From contig JAGNKX010000007.1 in assembly GCA_017999915.1 (NCBI GenBank), positions 208,961 to 272,960 of the forward strand: DNA of 64,000 nt. The letters are read 5' to 3'. Each line of letters starts with the position of its first letter. Position 1 is the first letter of the stretch. The DNA is from Spirochaetota bacterium (GTDB taxonomy: Bacteria; Spirochaetota; UBA4802; UBA5550). Below the pieces are notes generated by a model that was not told the DNA's origin, searched no databases, and saw only the letters and a list, made by a program, of their open reading frames with translations. Both the position numbers and the translations under genes were made by a program. This document shows, one piece after another, positions 42,335-50,995 of the stretch.

Positions 42335-43171
42335 TTATTTCGCGTCCGGGCCGATATTGATCCGCTCGTTGAGCCTTCCCATGACTTCCCTGACGGCTTC
42401 CTCCACGTCGTCAACGGCGATGGTGATGATCTTCTGGGGGCATACGGTTGCGCAGTGCCCGCAGCCCTTGCACAGGCTCTCGTCCCATGCGACGCCGCCG
42501 TCTCCGAGGGTCAGGGCCCGGGTGAAGCACCCCTCGACGCAGAGGCCGCACCTGGTGCAGGCGCTGTTGTCGATGAGGACCTTGAGCCCCTTCAGGCGCA
42601 CCAGTGAGCCCTTGACGTCATCGGGAAAGTAGCGGGTCGATTCAAATATCGTGCAGCAGCAGGGACAGCAGAAGCAGACGGTGAGGGACCTGCCGGTGTT
42701 GGGCGTGCCGTAGAAGAAGTCGTCCATGCGCACCCTGCCGATCATCGGGATGAGGCCCATCCCGATCATTTTACGCATGTGGGCGAGGGCGCTCTCGACG
42801 GTCCGCGGCGTGGCCAGGTGCGGGTCGAGATAGCTGGTCCCTTCACCGAGATGCAGGCACGCGTCCTCGACGGGGTAGTGCTTGCACTGCTTGGACTCGC
42901 GGCAGGTGCAGCGATTGATGGTCACCCGGTGCGCCGAGCGCTTTATGAGCTCCTCCAGGATGCGCTCCGGGAGGTACGTGCTGCCGGCTCCCCTTACGTC
43001 AAGGTTGACCGGAACATGGGTGACATGAAAATTTTTGCCGGTGAAGATGGGACGGACCAGCACCGCTAAGAACTTGCCCACGATGGGCCATTGCGTCATC
43101 TTTGCGCTTAGGGTGGTCAGGGGCCATGCGATTCGCAGGAAATCGAGCCACCAGGATGGGCGTTTTTTCAT
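42335..43171 (-). CDS. Cysteine-rich ferredoxin-like protein with two [4Fe-4S] motifs
   Basis: The 278-residue protein ends with two 4Fe-4S ferredoxin motifs (ACTRCGLCVEGC and LCKGCGHCATVCP). Before them are further cysteine groups: NRCTCRESKQCKHYP near residue 92 and VCFCCPCCC near residue 170, possible sites for more metal or clusters. A hydrophobic N-terminus (WWLDFLRIAWPL) may associate with the membrane. This layout occurs in uncharacterised redox proteins of anaerobes. Shine-Dalgarno TAGGAG precedes the ATG. It lies downstream of the glutamine-synthetase-family gene, but a hairpin separates them. Function unknown; probably electron transfer. Confidence 0.8.
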   Translation of the reverse strand: MKKRPSWWLDFLRIAWPLTTLSAKMTQWPIVGKFLAVLVRPIFTGKNFHVTHVPVNLDVRGAGSTYLPERILEELIKRSAHRVTINRCTCRESKQCKHYPVEDACLHLGEGTSYLDPHLATPRTVESALAHMRKMIGMGLIPMIGRVRMDDFFYGTPNTGRSLTVCFCCPCCCTIFESTRYFPDDVKGSLVRLKGLKVLIDNSACTRCGLCVEGCFTRALTLGDGGVAWDESLCKGCGHCATVCPQKIITIAVDDVEEAVREVMGRLNERINIGPDAK

Positions 43172-43200
43172 TTTTAGCTCCTACATTTCAGATCTGTACG

Positions 43201-43243
43201 GAAGGAATACACCGGCACTGCCGGAAGGACCGGTGTTTCCTTC
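43201..43243 (-). terminator. Hairpin between the GS-family gene and the ferredoxin-like gene
   Basis: GAAGGAATACACCGG pairs with CCGGTGTTTCCTTC with one bulge and a 14-base loop. A T-run is lacking on the minus strand, so it may be an attenuating or processing structure rather than a full terminator. Confidence 0.45.
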
Positions 43244-43323
43244 GCCGGGATTAATATTTGCAAAATGGAAGAATTTGTCAATCGGGATGTTGCCGCTCCG
43301 GTAATTTATTAACGCCTGCTTGA

Positions 43324-44715
43324 TCAAATCTGCTCAAAATAACGGGCCCGCTCCCAGTCGGTAACGGCCCGGTCGAAGCTCTGCTGCTCGGTTTTATAGA
43401 AGTGGAGGTAATGCTCGATCACATCGTTGCCGAAGGCTTCCCTTGCGAAGGCGCTCTCCTCCAGGGCCGCGATGGCGTCCCGCAGCGTGGCGGGGACGCG
43501 GGGAAGCGACGTGGCTGAATACATGTCGCCCTCGTAGAGGGGCGGCGGCTCGATCCTGTTCCTGATGCCGTCGAGTCCCGAGGCGAGGGCCGCGGCAAAG
43601 CCGAGGTACGGATTGATGTCCGCGCCGGGGATCCGCGATTCGATGCGCAGGGATTCTCCGCCGCCGACTATTCTGAATCCGGCGGTGCGGTTGTCGTAGC
43701 TCCAGGCCAGGGCGGTGGGGGCCCAGGAGCCGGCCTGGTATCTCTTGTAGGAATTCACCGTGGGTGCGTAGAAGGGCATCATCTCCGCCGCGTGGCCGAT
43801 CCATCCTCCCAGGAACCAGCGGAACAGATCGGACCCGGCGACGGGACCGATTTTCTCCCTGCCCGCGAAAAGACTTTTCTTTCCTGCCGGGTCCCAGAGG
43901 CTCAGATGCATGTGGCAGCTCGAGCCGGCCAGGTTCTCGTCGAACTTGGCCATGAAGGTCACTGATATGCCCAGTGCGTCCGCCACCTCCTTGAAGCACT
44001 GCTTGTACACCATCTGGTTGTCGGCCATGGTCAGGACATCGGCATAGCGCGTGTTGAGCTCGTGCTGGCCGGGGCCCCATTCGCCCTTGCTGAACTCGAC
44101 GGGGACGCCGCTGTTGGCCAGGTGGCGGCGCACCGCCGCGTTGAGGGGCTCTTCCCGCGTGCCCTGAAGGATATGGTAGTCCTCGATGTATGATCCGAAG
44201 GGCTCGAGACCATGATGCTTCTTCGATCCCGCCTCTTCGTAGCTCTCCTTGAAGATATAATATTCCAGTTCGGCTGCGCCCATCGGAAGAAATCCGAGGG
44301 ACGAGGCTGCGGCCACCTGCTTCTTGAGAATGGACCGGGGCGCAACGGCGGTGAGGGAATCCCCGTGCTCGTCGTAAATATCGCAGATGACCAGGGCGGT
44401 CTTGTCGAGCCACGACGCGTGCCGCAGGGTCGCCATGTCGGGAACGCAGTGAAAATCGCCGTACCCCGTGTTCCAGTTGGCGTAGCGGTAGCCGGGCACC
44501 GGGTTCATCGGCATGTCGACGGTGAAGAGGTAGTTGCAGGCGTGCATCCCCGTTTTCGCCACATGGCCGAGAAAGAAATCCGGCGCGATGCGCTTGCCGA
44601 AAAGCCTACCGTATAGGTCGGGGAAGGCGGCGATGACCGTTTCGATCTCGCCGGAGCGGATTTTTTCATCGAGCTGTGTGAGGGTGAGCATTCCCCTGGT
44701 CTGATTCTGTTCCAT
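43324..44715 (-). CDS. Glutamine-synthetase-family ligase (gamma-glutamyl-amine type likely)
   Basis: The 463-residue protein has the GS catalytic core: MGAAELEYYIF (metal Glu), KGEWGPGQHELNTRYAD (Glu-rich loop), FMAKFDENLAGSSCHMHLSLWD (the His of HxN/H motif), YAPTVNSYKRYQAGSWAPTALAW (ATP/Arg region) and RIESRIPGADINPYLGFAA. The N-terminal beta-grasp domain begins TVIAAFPDLYGRLFGKRI. These features resemble PuuA and other gamma-glutamylpolyamine or glutamylanilide synthetases more than housekeeping GlnA, with no adenylylation loop recognised. ATG at 44715 preceded by AGGCGGTG is preferred; a TTG at 44754 overlaps the upstream gene. It is coupled to a TrkA-C protein. Confidence 0.8.
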   Translation of the reverse strand: MEQNQTRGMLTLTQLDEKIRSGEIETVIAAFPDLYGRLFGKRIAPDFFLGHVAKTGMHACNYLFTVDMPMNPVPGYRYANWNTGYGDFHCVPDMATLRHASWLDKTALVICDIYDEHGDSLTAVAPRSILKKQVAAASSLGFLPMGAAELEYYIFKESYEEAGSKKHHGLEPFGSYIEDYHILQGTREEPLNAAVRRHLANSGVPVEFSKGEWGPGQHELNTRYADVLTMADNQMVYKQCFKEVADALGISVTFMAKFDENLAGSSCHMHLSLWDPAGKKSLFAGREKIGPVAGSDLFRWFLGGWIGHAAEMMPFYAPTVNSYKRYQAGSWAPTALAWSYDNRTAGFRIVGGGESLRIESRIPGADINPYLGFAAALASGLDGIRNRIEPPPLYEGDMYSATSLPRVPATLRDAIAALEESAFAREAFGNDVIEHYLHFYKTEQQSFDRAVTDWERARYFEQI

Positions 44716-44750
44716 GGTCACCGCCTGTGTGATAAGGTTATTGTGGTGAG

Positions 44751-45083
44751 TCAATCAAGCTCTCGGATCCTGAGGAGGTCGGCCTTGCGTCCGAGGAATA
44801 GGAGCGCCGCATGATCCGGGATGATGTCGTTGGCCGTGGGAGCTATCTTCATGTTTTTCCATTCCGGCGAGCCTGCGGTCCATTGGGCATGTCCTTCCAG
44901 ATAGATGATGCAGAGTATCTGGCACTGGAACCGGGCGCCGATCTGAAGGTCCCTGATGGTGCTGCCGATGAAGCTCTTCGGCGGCCCGATGGTCATGATC
45001 ATGTAGTCTCCGTCGTAATCTTTCAGCGATGCGGCCATGTGGGATCCGAACGTATCGAGACTGATGACATCATTTTTCGTCAT
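44751..45083 (-). CDS. Stand-alone TrkA-C (RCK_C) domain protein
   Basis: The 110-residue protein consists mainly of an RCK_C-like ligand-binding domain: FIGSTIRDLQIGARFQCQILCIIY and APTANDIIPDHAALLFLGRKADLLRIREL. Such domains bind ions, nucleotides or c-di-AMP in transporters; alone they may be regulatory partners. A strong Shine-Dalgarno (AGGAGGG) precedes the ATG. The next gene on the strand is a GS-family ligase starting 36 bases after its stop, so a regulatory link to that enzyme is possible (inference from position). Confidence 0.7.
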   Translation of the reverse strand: MTKNDVISLDTFGSHMAASLKDYDGDYMIMTIGPPKSFIGSTIRDLQIGARFQCQILCIIYLEGHAQWTAGSPEWKNMKIAPTANDIIPDHAALLFLGRKADLLRIRELD

Positions 45084-45336
45084 GATGGTCCCTCCTGGGC
45101 TAGAGCGTTAATATGGTGAAGATGCGGGTCCGGGGGAGGCTGTTCTGAACGAGGAAACGGATATGATCTGTATGGTCTTCACTATCATGCAAAAAAGAGT
45201 ACCCTATGGAGATGCAATGTCAAGCGGAAAAAGAAAATCAGCGCGCGGGAGCTGCACAACAGGTGTTGGATAAAAAATCATACGACATAAAAATTTTAAC
45301 TTGTATTTTTATATGAAGCGTTTCAATATATTCATC

Positions 45337-45879
45337 ATGGGTTCATACATCGTTCTTACAGCTGTAGGTTCCGACCGGCCGGGGCTGGTGGATGAGATAA
45401 GCTCCTTCCTGGCGGCGCGGAAGATCAACATTGAGGACAGCAGGATGGCGGTTCTCGGGGGCGAATTCGCCGTGGTCCTTCTCGCGTCGGGCGCGAAGGA
45501 TATGGTGGAGAAGCTGGGGGGGCAGCTGGCGGCCCTGGAAAAGAACACCGGCCTGAGCGTCCAGGTGAAAAGCACGGTGGCGCCGCAGGAGAGGAAAATA
45601 ACGCCGTCGATGCCCCATCGGCTGGTCGCCACCAGCATGGACCACCCGGGAATCGTCCATGAGATCACCCGCATTCTGCACAAGCGAAACATCAATATCG
45701 AGTCGATGGAAACGCGCGTCACCAACGCTCCCCTGAGCGGAGCTCCCATATTCAACATGAGATGCGTCATCAATATTCCCGTTGAAGAGAAAGCGTCTTC
45801 AATCCGGAGGGAACTGGAAAAGCTGGGCGATAGAATGGATATTGATATTGAAATTGAAGCGGTTGATACGTTTCAGTAA
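45337..45879 (+). CDS. GcvR-like two-ACT-domain protein
   Basis: The 180-residue protein has two ACT domains: YIVLTAVGSDRPGLVDEISSFLAARKINIEDS at about residues 3-34 and VATSMDHPGIVHEITRILHKRNINIES in the second half. This is the plan of the glycine-cleavage repressor GcvR, which in E. coli binds GcvA and glycine. Its place 23 bases before gcvT supports a role with the glycine cleavage system, here probably a glycine sensor. No GcvA-type activator is seen nearby. Start uncertain: ATG 45337 fits the family; ATG 45313 or TTG 45301 are upstream, and none has a Shine-Dalgarno. Confidence 0.78.
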   Translation: MGSYIVLTAVGSDRPGLVDEISSFLAARKINIEDSRMAVLGGEFAVVLLASGAKDMVEKLGGQLAALEKNTGLSVQVKSTVAPQERKITPSMPHRLVATSMDHPGIVHEITRILHKRNINIESMETRVTNAPLSGAPIFNMRCVINIPVEEKASSIRRELEKLGDRMDIDIEIEAVDTFQ

Positions 45880-45902
45880 TTGCCTGGGAGCCGGCGGCAG
45901 AC

Positions 45903-46997
45903 ATGGATAAAAACACACCTCTTTATGACGAGCACATGAGCCTGAAGGCCCTTATGGCCCCCTTCGCGGGATGGAACATGCCGATCCATTACGGCAGCAT
46001 CCTGGATGAAGCGAAGCATACCAGGACCTCCGTGTCCATATTCGACATCTCCCATATGGGAGAATTCATCATCAAGGAAAATCCTTCCCGGTCCTCGCTG
46101 GATTCTATCGTCACCATTCCGGTCGTCAAAATGAAGACGCAGCGCTGCCGCTACGGGTTCTTGCTTGACGATGAGGGAAAAATCCTGGATGACCTCATCG
46201 CGTACCGCATCGCCGCCGATGAGTGGATGCTGGTGGTCAACGCCGCCAACGAGCAGAAGGACCTGACGGCGATCCAGCGCCGGCTTTCGCCGGAGGCCTC
46301 CTTTGAGAATATCTCGTCGCGCATAGTAAAGATAGATGTCCAGGGGCCCCGGTCCCTGGAGGTGATGAAGGCCATCGTGGGCGAGGAGGTGAAAAGGCTC
46401 GCCTATTACGGATTCCAGTTTTTCAGCCTGCTCGGGGGGAATTTCATCATCAGCCGTACCGGCTACACCGGCGAGCTCGGGTTCGAGATCTACATCGACG
46501 CCGGCAGGGGCGTGGAACTCTGGCAGGCGCTGATGAAGCACCCCGCCGTGAGGCCAGCCGGCCTCGGAGCGCGCGATATCCTGCGTCTGGAAGTGGGCCT
46601 GCCGCTCTATGGCAACGAGTTTACCGAGGAGACGACCCCCATCGACGGCGGCATGGAGCGGTTCCTCGACATGGAAAAGGAATTCACCGGGAAGAAGGCC
46701 CTTGTTGAGCAGAAAAAGCGCGGCGTCCGGCGCAGCCTCGTCGGCTTCATCGTGGACGGACGGAGGACCCCGCGCCATGAAAACAGGATCCTTTGCGGGG
46801 GCAAGGACGCGGGCCATGTGACGAGCGGCGTTTTCTCGCCCCATTTGAATAAAGGGATCGGCATGGGCTATGTGGACACGCAGCTGAGCGGCGAAGGGTC
46901 CGCAATCGCCATCGATTCCGGCAAGGGGGAAATCAGCGCGGTCGTCGCCAGGGTCCCCTTCCTCAAAGAAACATCAATCAAATACTCGGAGGTTTAA
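45903..46997 (+). CDS. gcvT: Glycine cleavage system T protein (aminomethyltransferase)
   Basis: The 364-residue protein transfers the methylene group from the H-protein aminomethyl arm to tetrahydrofolate, releasing ammonia. The N-terminal TPLYDEHMSLKALMAPFAGWNMPIHY, the motif VSIFDISHMGEFIIK with the catalytic-site Asp, SRTGYTGELGFEIY, and GLGARDILRLEVGLPLYG match the family. The C-terminal barrel (HVTSGVFSPHLNKGIGMGYV) is complete. It starts a run gcvT-gcvH-gcvPA-gcvPB-lipM-lipA-lpdA in which most genes touch or overlap. Confidence 0.95.
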   Translation: MDKNTPLYDEHMSLKALMAPFAGWNMPIHYGSILDEAKHTRTSVSIFDISHMGEFIIKENPSRSSLDSIVTIPVVKMKTQRCRYGFLLDDEGKILDDLIAYRIAADEWMLVVNAANEQKDLTAIQRRLSPEASFENISSRIVKIDVQGPRSLEVMKAIVGEEVKRLAYYGFQFFSLLGGNFIISRTGYTGELGFEIYIDAGRGVELWQALMKHPAVRPAGLGARDILRLEVGLPLYGNEFTEETTPIDGGMERFLDMEKEFTGKKALVEQKKRGVRRSLVGFIVDGRRTPRHENRILCGGKDAGHVTSGVFSPHLNKGIGMGYVDTQLSGEGSAIAIDSGKGEISAVVARVPFLKETSIKYSEV

Positions 46998-47002
46998 CAG
47001 GC

Positions 47003-47395
47003 ATGGATATCACTGTCCTTGAGGGATACTTTTATACAAAAGAGCATGAATGGGTCAGGATTGAAGGGAACAGGGCGAAGATCGGCATCAGCGATTACGC
47101 CCAGCAGAAGCTGGGTGACATCACTTTCATCGATCCTCCCCAGGCCGGAAAGAAGGTCAAGCAGTTCGATTTCCTCACCGGCATCGAATCGGTTAAGGCC
47201 GCCAGCGACATCTACTCCCCCCTTTCGGGGACGATAACGGCTTGCAACGAGGCCCTGGACGACGCGCCGGAGCTGGTGAACAAATCATGCTACACCGAGG
47301 GATGGATCGCGGAGATCGAGGTTGCCGATCCGTCGGAAACGAAGAACCTCATGGACGCGGCGGCCTATAAACAATACGCGGCCGGACTGGAATAG
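47003..47395 (+). CDS. gcvH: Glycine cleavage system H protein
   Basis: The 130-residue lipoyl carrier shuttles the aminomethyl group among P, T and L proteins. The lipoylated lysine is Lys65 in GIESVKAASD, within the usual beta-hairpin (PLSGTITACNEAL). YFYTKEHEWVRIEGN at the N-terminus and GWIAEIEVADPSE near the C-terminus are family-typical. Shine-Dalgarno GGAGG lies in the gcvT stop region, 11 bases before the ATG. Lipoyl supply genes are encoded in the same run. Confidence 0.96.
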   Translation: MDITVLEGYFYTKEHEWVRIEGNRAKIGISDYAQQKLGDITFIDPPQAGKKVKQFDFLTGIESVKAASDIYSPLSGTITACNEALDDAPELVNKSCYTEGWIAEIEVADPSETKNLMDAAAYKQYAAGLE

Positions 47396-47397
47396 CC

Positions 47398-48732
47398 ATG
47401 GCGCGGTTCACTCCCCATACCGACCGGGACGTACGGCAGATGCTTGATGCCATCGGCGTTGAATCGGTCGGTCAGCTTTTCACGGATATACCGGAATCCC
47501 TCCGGCCGAAATCCTTTGACCTGCCAGCCGGCATGTCCGAGAACGAGGTCGCCAGGGTCTTCAATGACCTGGCGCGGCGAAACAGGACAGACCTGGTGTC
47601 GTTCCTGGGGGGAGGGTACTATGACCACTTTATCCCTGCCGCGGTGGATACCGTATCGTCCCGCTCGGAATTTTTCACGGCCTATACCCCCTACCAGCCG
47701 GAAGCGTCCCAGGGGACCCTGCGGGCTATTTTTGAATACCAGACCATGATAGCGGGAATTGCCGGGCTGGATTACGCCAATGCGTCTCTCTACGATGGCG
47801 GTACGGCGCTGTACGAGGCGATCGCCATGGCGGTGAGGGCCAATAATAGAAAGAAAATTCTCGTAGATGCGGGGGTCAATCCCCTTTTCAGAAAGATCAT
47901 CGGCACCTACGTGATAAATATCGATGTCGACATCGTGGAAGTGGACCTGAAGGACATCCACGCCGACACGGCGAAGCTGGAATCCCTCCTTGACGATGAT
48001 ACCTCCGCGCTGGTGGTGCAGAACCCGAATTTTTTCGGCATCGTCGATGACTTCGAGCCTCTTTTCGAAAAGGCCCGGGCCAGGGGTATCGTGAACATCC
48101 TCGTCTTCTATCCCCTGTCACTGGGAATTATAAAAACGCCCGGGGAAATGAAGGCCGATATAGCAGTCGGCGAAGGCCAGTCCCTGGGGCTGCCATTGTC
48201 CTTCGGCGGTCCCTATCTCGGCGTTATGGCGGTGGAAAAGAAATTCGTCCGCAAGATGCCGGGGCGCATCGTGGGCGAGACCGTCGACCGGAGCGGGAAA
48301 CCCGCCTTCGTGCTTACCCTCCAGGCGCGGGAGCAGCATATCCGTAGGGAAAAAGCCACGTCGAACATCTGCTCCAACCAGGCGCTGTGCGCTCTCCGCG
48401 CCGTGGTCTACCTGTCCCTGCTGGGGAAGGAGGGCTTTCGGAAAACCGCCCTCATCTGCATGGAGCGGGCCGAATACCTGAAAGAGCAATTGCGCTCAAT
48501 AAAGAGGATCAAGGTCTTAAAAGGACAGACCTTCAACGAGTTCGCGGTCGATCTCTCAATTCCCGCGGCTGATTTCGCCAAGGGGATGCTCGCCCAGGGC
48601 TTTGTCGCGGGCCTACCGGCGTCGTTGTTCTATAAAGACATGGAAAAGCGTCTCATCATAGCAGTCACTGAAAAAAGGTCCTTCAAGGAAACCGAGGAAT
48701 TCGCGGCAGCCGCGCAGAAGGTGTTGTCATGA
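47398..48732 (+). CDS. gcvPA: Glycine dehydrogenase (decarboxylating) subunit 1
   Basis: The 444-residue protein is the N-terminal half of the split P protein. It starts MARFTPHTDRDVRQMLDAIGVESV, then FLGGGYYDHFIPAAVDTVSSRSEFFTAYTPYQPEASQGTLRAIFEYQTMIAGIAGLDYANASLYDGGTA and TSNICSNQALCALRAVVYLSLLGKEGF (all shown here only as family landmarks, in pieces). It lacks the PLP lysine, which is on subunit 2. Its last four bases overlap the start of gcvPB (ATGA). Confidence 0.95.
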   Translation: MARFTPHTDRDVRQMLDAIGVESVGQLFTDIPESLRPKSFDLPAGMSENEVARVFNDLARRNRTDLVSFLGGGYYDHFIPAAVDTVSSRSEFFTAYTPYQPEASQGTLRAIFEYQTMIAGIAGLDYANASLYDGGTALYEAIAMAVRANNRKKILVDAGVNPLFRKIIGTYVINIDVDIVEVDLKDIHADTAKLESLLDDDTSALVVQNPNFFGIVDDFEPLFEKARARGIVNILVFYPLSLGIIKTPGEMKADIAVGEGQSLGLPLSFGGPYLGVMAVEKKFVRKMPGRIVGETVDRSGKPAFVLTLQAREQHIRREKATSNICSNQALCALRAVVYLSLLGKEGFRKTALICMERAEYLKEQLRSIKRIKVLKGQTFNEFAVDLSIPAADFAKGMLAQGFVAGLPASLFYKDMEKRLIIAVTEKRSFKETEEFAAAAQKVLS

Positions 48733-50174
48733 AGCATATATTCGAAAAAAGCGTGCCCGGAAGGATCGGCATCGATCCGGGGGTTGTATCCGAGGGAACG
48801 ATCAAGCTTCTGGACGAACGGTTCCGGAGACAATCGGACAGCCACCTCCCGGAGGTCTCTGAGCTTGACGTGATGCGCCATTACATACTGCTCTCCCAGC
48901 TCAATTATTCGGTGGACACGCATTTCTATCCACTCGGCTCCTGCACCATGAAATACAACCCGAAGGCGAACGAGGCCCTGTCATCGCTCCCCGGCTTCGC
49001 CGGTGCCCATCCCTTCATGGCCTATCTGGGAGAAGAGCATGTCCAGGGGTGCCTCGAGCTGATCTATAACCTTTCTTCGCTGCTGGCCGAGATAACCGGG
49101 ATGAAGGGCGTGACCACGCAACCCTATGCCGGGGCCCACGGCGAGCTCACCGGGATCCTCCTCATGGCGGCCTATCACAAGAGCAAGGGGAACAAAAAGA
49201 AGTATGTCATCGTGCCCGACGAGGCCCACGGCACCAATCCCGCAAGCGCGGCCATGGGGGGCTACACGGTCATATCCATCCCCGTCGACAAAGAAGGCGG
49301 CATGGACGTCGATATCTTCCGCGAGAAGATGAGCGACGAAGTGGCCGGCGTCATGCTGACGCTCCCCAACACCCTGGGCCTGTTCCACCGGAGGATCTGC
49401 GACATTGTGGAGATAGCGCGGAAGCACGACGCCATTCTCTACAATGACGGCGCAAATCTCAACGCCATCCTCGGCAAGGCGAGGCCCGGCGATATCGGCT
49501 TCGACATCGTCCACATGAACCTGCACAAGACTTTCTCTACGCCCCATGGCGGCGGGGGACCCGGTGCGGGAGTCGTAGCGGTCTCGGAAAAGCTGGTTGA
49601 TTTTCTTCCGATGCCCGCTGTCGTCAGGACGAAGCAGGGCTCGTACGCCCTTGATCCGGGCGGGGGAAAAAGCATCGGCCTCATGGCGTCATTCTTCGGG
49701 AATTTCTCAATACTGGTGCGGGCCTGCGTGTATATCATGATGCTGGGCCGGGAAGGGCTCATCGACGTATCGGAAATGGCCGTCCTGAACGCCAACTATA
49801 TCAGGGTGAAGCTGAAAGAATATTATGACCTGCCCATCGATCGGACCTGCATGCACGAGTGCGTGTTCTCGGCGAAGCGGCAGGTGCAGAAGAACGGCGT
49901 CCACGCCATCGACATCGCCAAGGCGCTCATTGAGAGAGGCTTCCATCCCCCGACGATATATTTTCCCCTGGTGGTGGACGAGGCCCTTATGATAGAACCC
50001 ACCGAAACGGAATCGAAGGAGACCATCGACGGCTTCATCGAGGCGATGATAGAGATCGCGAAGCTCGCTGAATCGGACCCGGAGAGGATCAAGAACGCCC
50101 CGAATAACACGCCGGTTTCGCGGCCCGACGAGACTAAGGCCGCCAGAGAGCTCAAGCTGACATGCAATCTCTGA
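48729..50174 (+). CDS. gcvPB: Glycine dehydrogenase (decarboxylating) subunit 2
   Basis: The 481-residue PLP-binding half of the P protein decarboxylates glycine. The Schiff-base lysine is Lys267 in MNLHKTFSTPHGGGGPG. The N-terminal LGSCTMKYNPK, then QPYAGAHGELTGILLM, and the ANLNAILGKARPGDIGFD region are family-typical. It overlaps gcvPA by 4 bases and lipM by 13 bases. The two-gene P protein is common in Firmicutes, Thermotogae, spirochaetes and archaea. Confidence 0.96.
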   Translation: MKHIFEKSVPGRIGIDPGVVSEGTIKLLDERFRRQSDSHLPEVSELDVMRHYILLSQLNYSVDTHFYPLGSCTMKYNPKANEALSSLPGFAGAHPFMAYLGEEHVQGCLELIYNLSSLLAEITGMKGVTTQPYAGAHGELTGILLMAAYHKSKGNKKKYVIVPDEAHGTNPASAAMGGYTVISIPVDKEGGMDVDIFREKMSDEVAGVMLTLPNTLGLFHRRICDIVEIARKHDAILYNDGANLNAILGKARPGDIGFDIVHMNLHKTFSTPHGGGGPGAGVVAVSEKLVDFLPMPAVVRTKQGSYALDPGGGKSIGLMASFFGNFSILVRACVYIMMLGREGLIDVSEMAVLNANYIRVKLKEYYDLPIDRTCMHECVFSAKRQVQKNGVHAIDIAKALIERGFHPPTIYFPLVVDEALMIEPTETESKETIDGFIEAMIEIAKLAESDPERIKNAPNNTPVSRPDETKAARELKLTCNL

Positions 50175-50995
50175 ATGCGCGTTTCATCCCGTACGCGTCC
50201 CGCGGCGGAGCGGAAAACATGGCCATCGATGAATACCTTGTGTCATTGCACGGGCGGACCGGCATGGCCGCGTTCAGGGTCTACGGGTGGAGTCCCCCGG
50301 CCATATCCCTGGGAAGGTACCAGGGGATAGACTGCCTCGACCTTGACGCCTGCCGTGCCGACAGCGTGGCTGTGGTCCGCCGGATCACCGGCGGCGGCGC
50401 CATTTACCATGGCAGGGAGCTCACCTATTCCCTGGTCCTGGGCAATGATGACCTGGACGGCAAGCCGAGGGACGTTCCTGACTCATTCAATAAAATGAAC
50501 CGGTTTCTCATACTTTTTTACCGCTGGCTGGGCTTCCAGGCGTCTTACTCCTGTGACAGCGGAGGGAATGATCGGGCCGCGGCCCGCCCGGATTTTTGCT
50601 ATTCCGGCAACGAGCGGTTTGATATCCTGATCGGCGGGAAAAAGATCGGAGGCAACGCACAGCGGCGTCTTGGAAAGACGGTGCTTCAGCACGGTTCGAT
50701 ACCCTTCGTGATAAACAGGGACCGCGTCGCCCGCTATTTTAAAGGCGGGATGGCCGGTGGAGGCTTCACTACATTGACCGAGCTTGCCGGAAGGGACCTT
50801 GATGCGGGCGCAAAGGCCCGGCTCCTCGCGGAGAGTTTCGCGGAGGTTACGGGTCTGCGGCTCAAACAGGAAGATATAGGCCCGGGAGAAAAAGCGGAAA
50901 TAGAATCGATCATGAATACAAGATACCTGGACCGGCAGTGGACCCGGGAGGGACGGATGGATGATAATGAGGGCGAAAAGACCGCCATGGCTTGA
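50162..50995 (+). CDS. lipM: Octanoyl/lipoyl transferase, LipM/LplA-like
   Basis: The 277-residue protein has the biotin/lipoate A/B ligase fold: ISLGRYQGIDCLDLD, the lipoyl-binding VRRITGGGAIYHGRELTYSL, and the lysine motif ILIGGKKIGGNAQRR. A cysteine stands at FCYSGNERFD just before that strand, the position of the catalytic Cys of the octanoyltransferase LipM. The LplA C-terminal domain is short or absent. With lipA immediately downstream an octanoyltransferase role is the better guess; lipoate ligase is the alternative. It starts inside gcvPB and overlaps lipA by 35 bases. Confidence 0.82.
   Translation: MQSLNARFIPYASRGGAENMAIDEYLVSLHGRTGMAAFRVYGWSPPAISLGRYQGIDCLDLDACRADSVAVVRRITGGGAIYHGRELTYSLVLGNDDLDGKPRDVPDSFNKMNRFLILFYRWLGFQASYSCDSGGNDRAAARPDFCYSGNERFDILIGGKKIGGNAQRRLGKTVLQHGSIPFVINRDRVARYFKGGMAGGGFTTLTELAGRDLDAGAKARLLAESFAEVTGLRLKQEDIGPGEKAEIESIMNTRYLDRQWTREGRMDDNEGEKTAMA

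Noticed and set aside
45084..45336. Glycine riboswitch before the gcv operon
   Set aside because: I looked for the conserved glycine aptamer strands and did not recognise them; a covariance-model scan would settle it.
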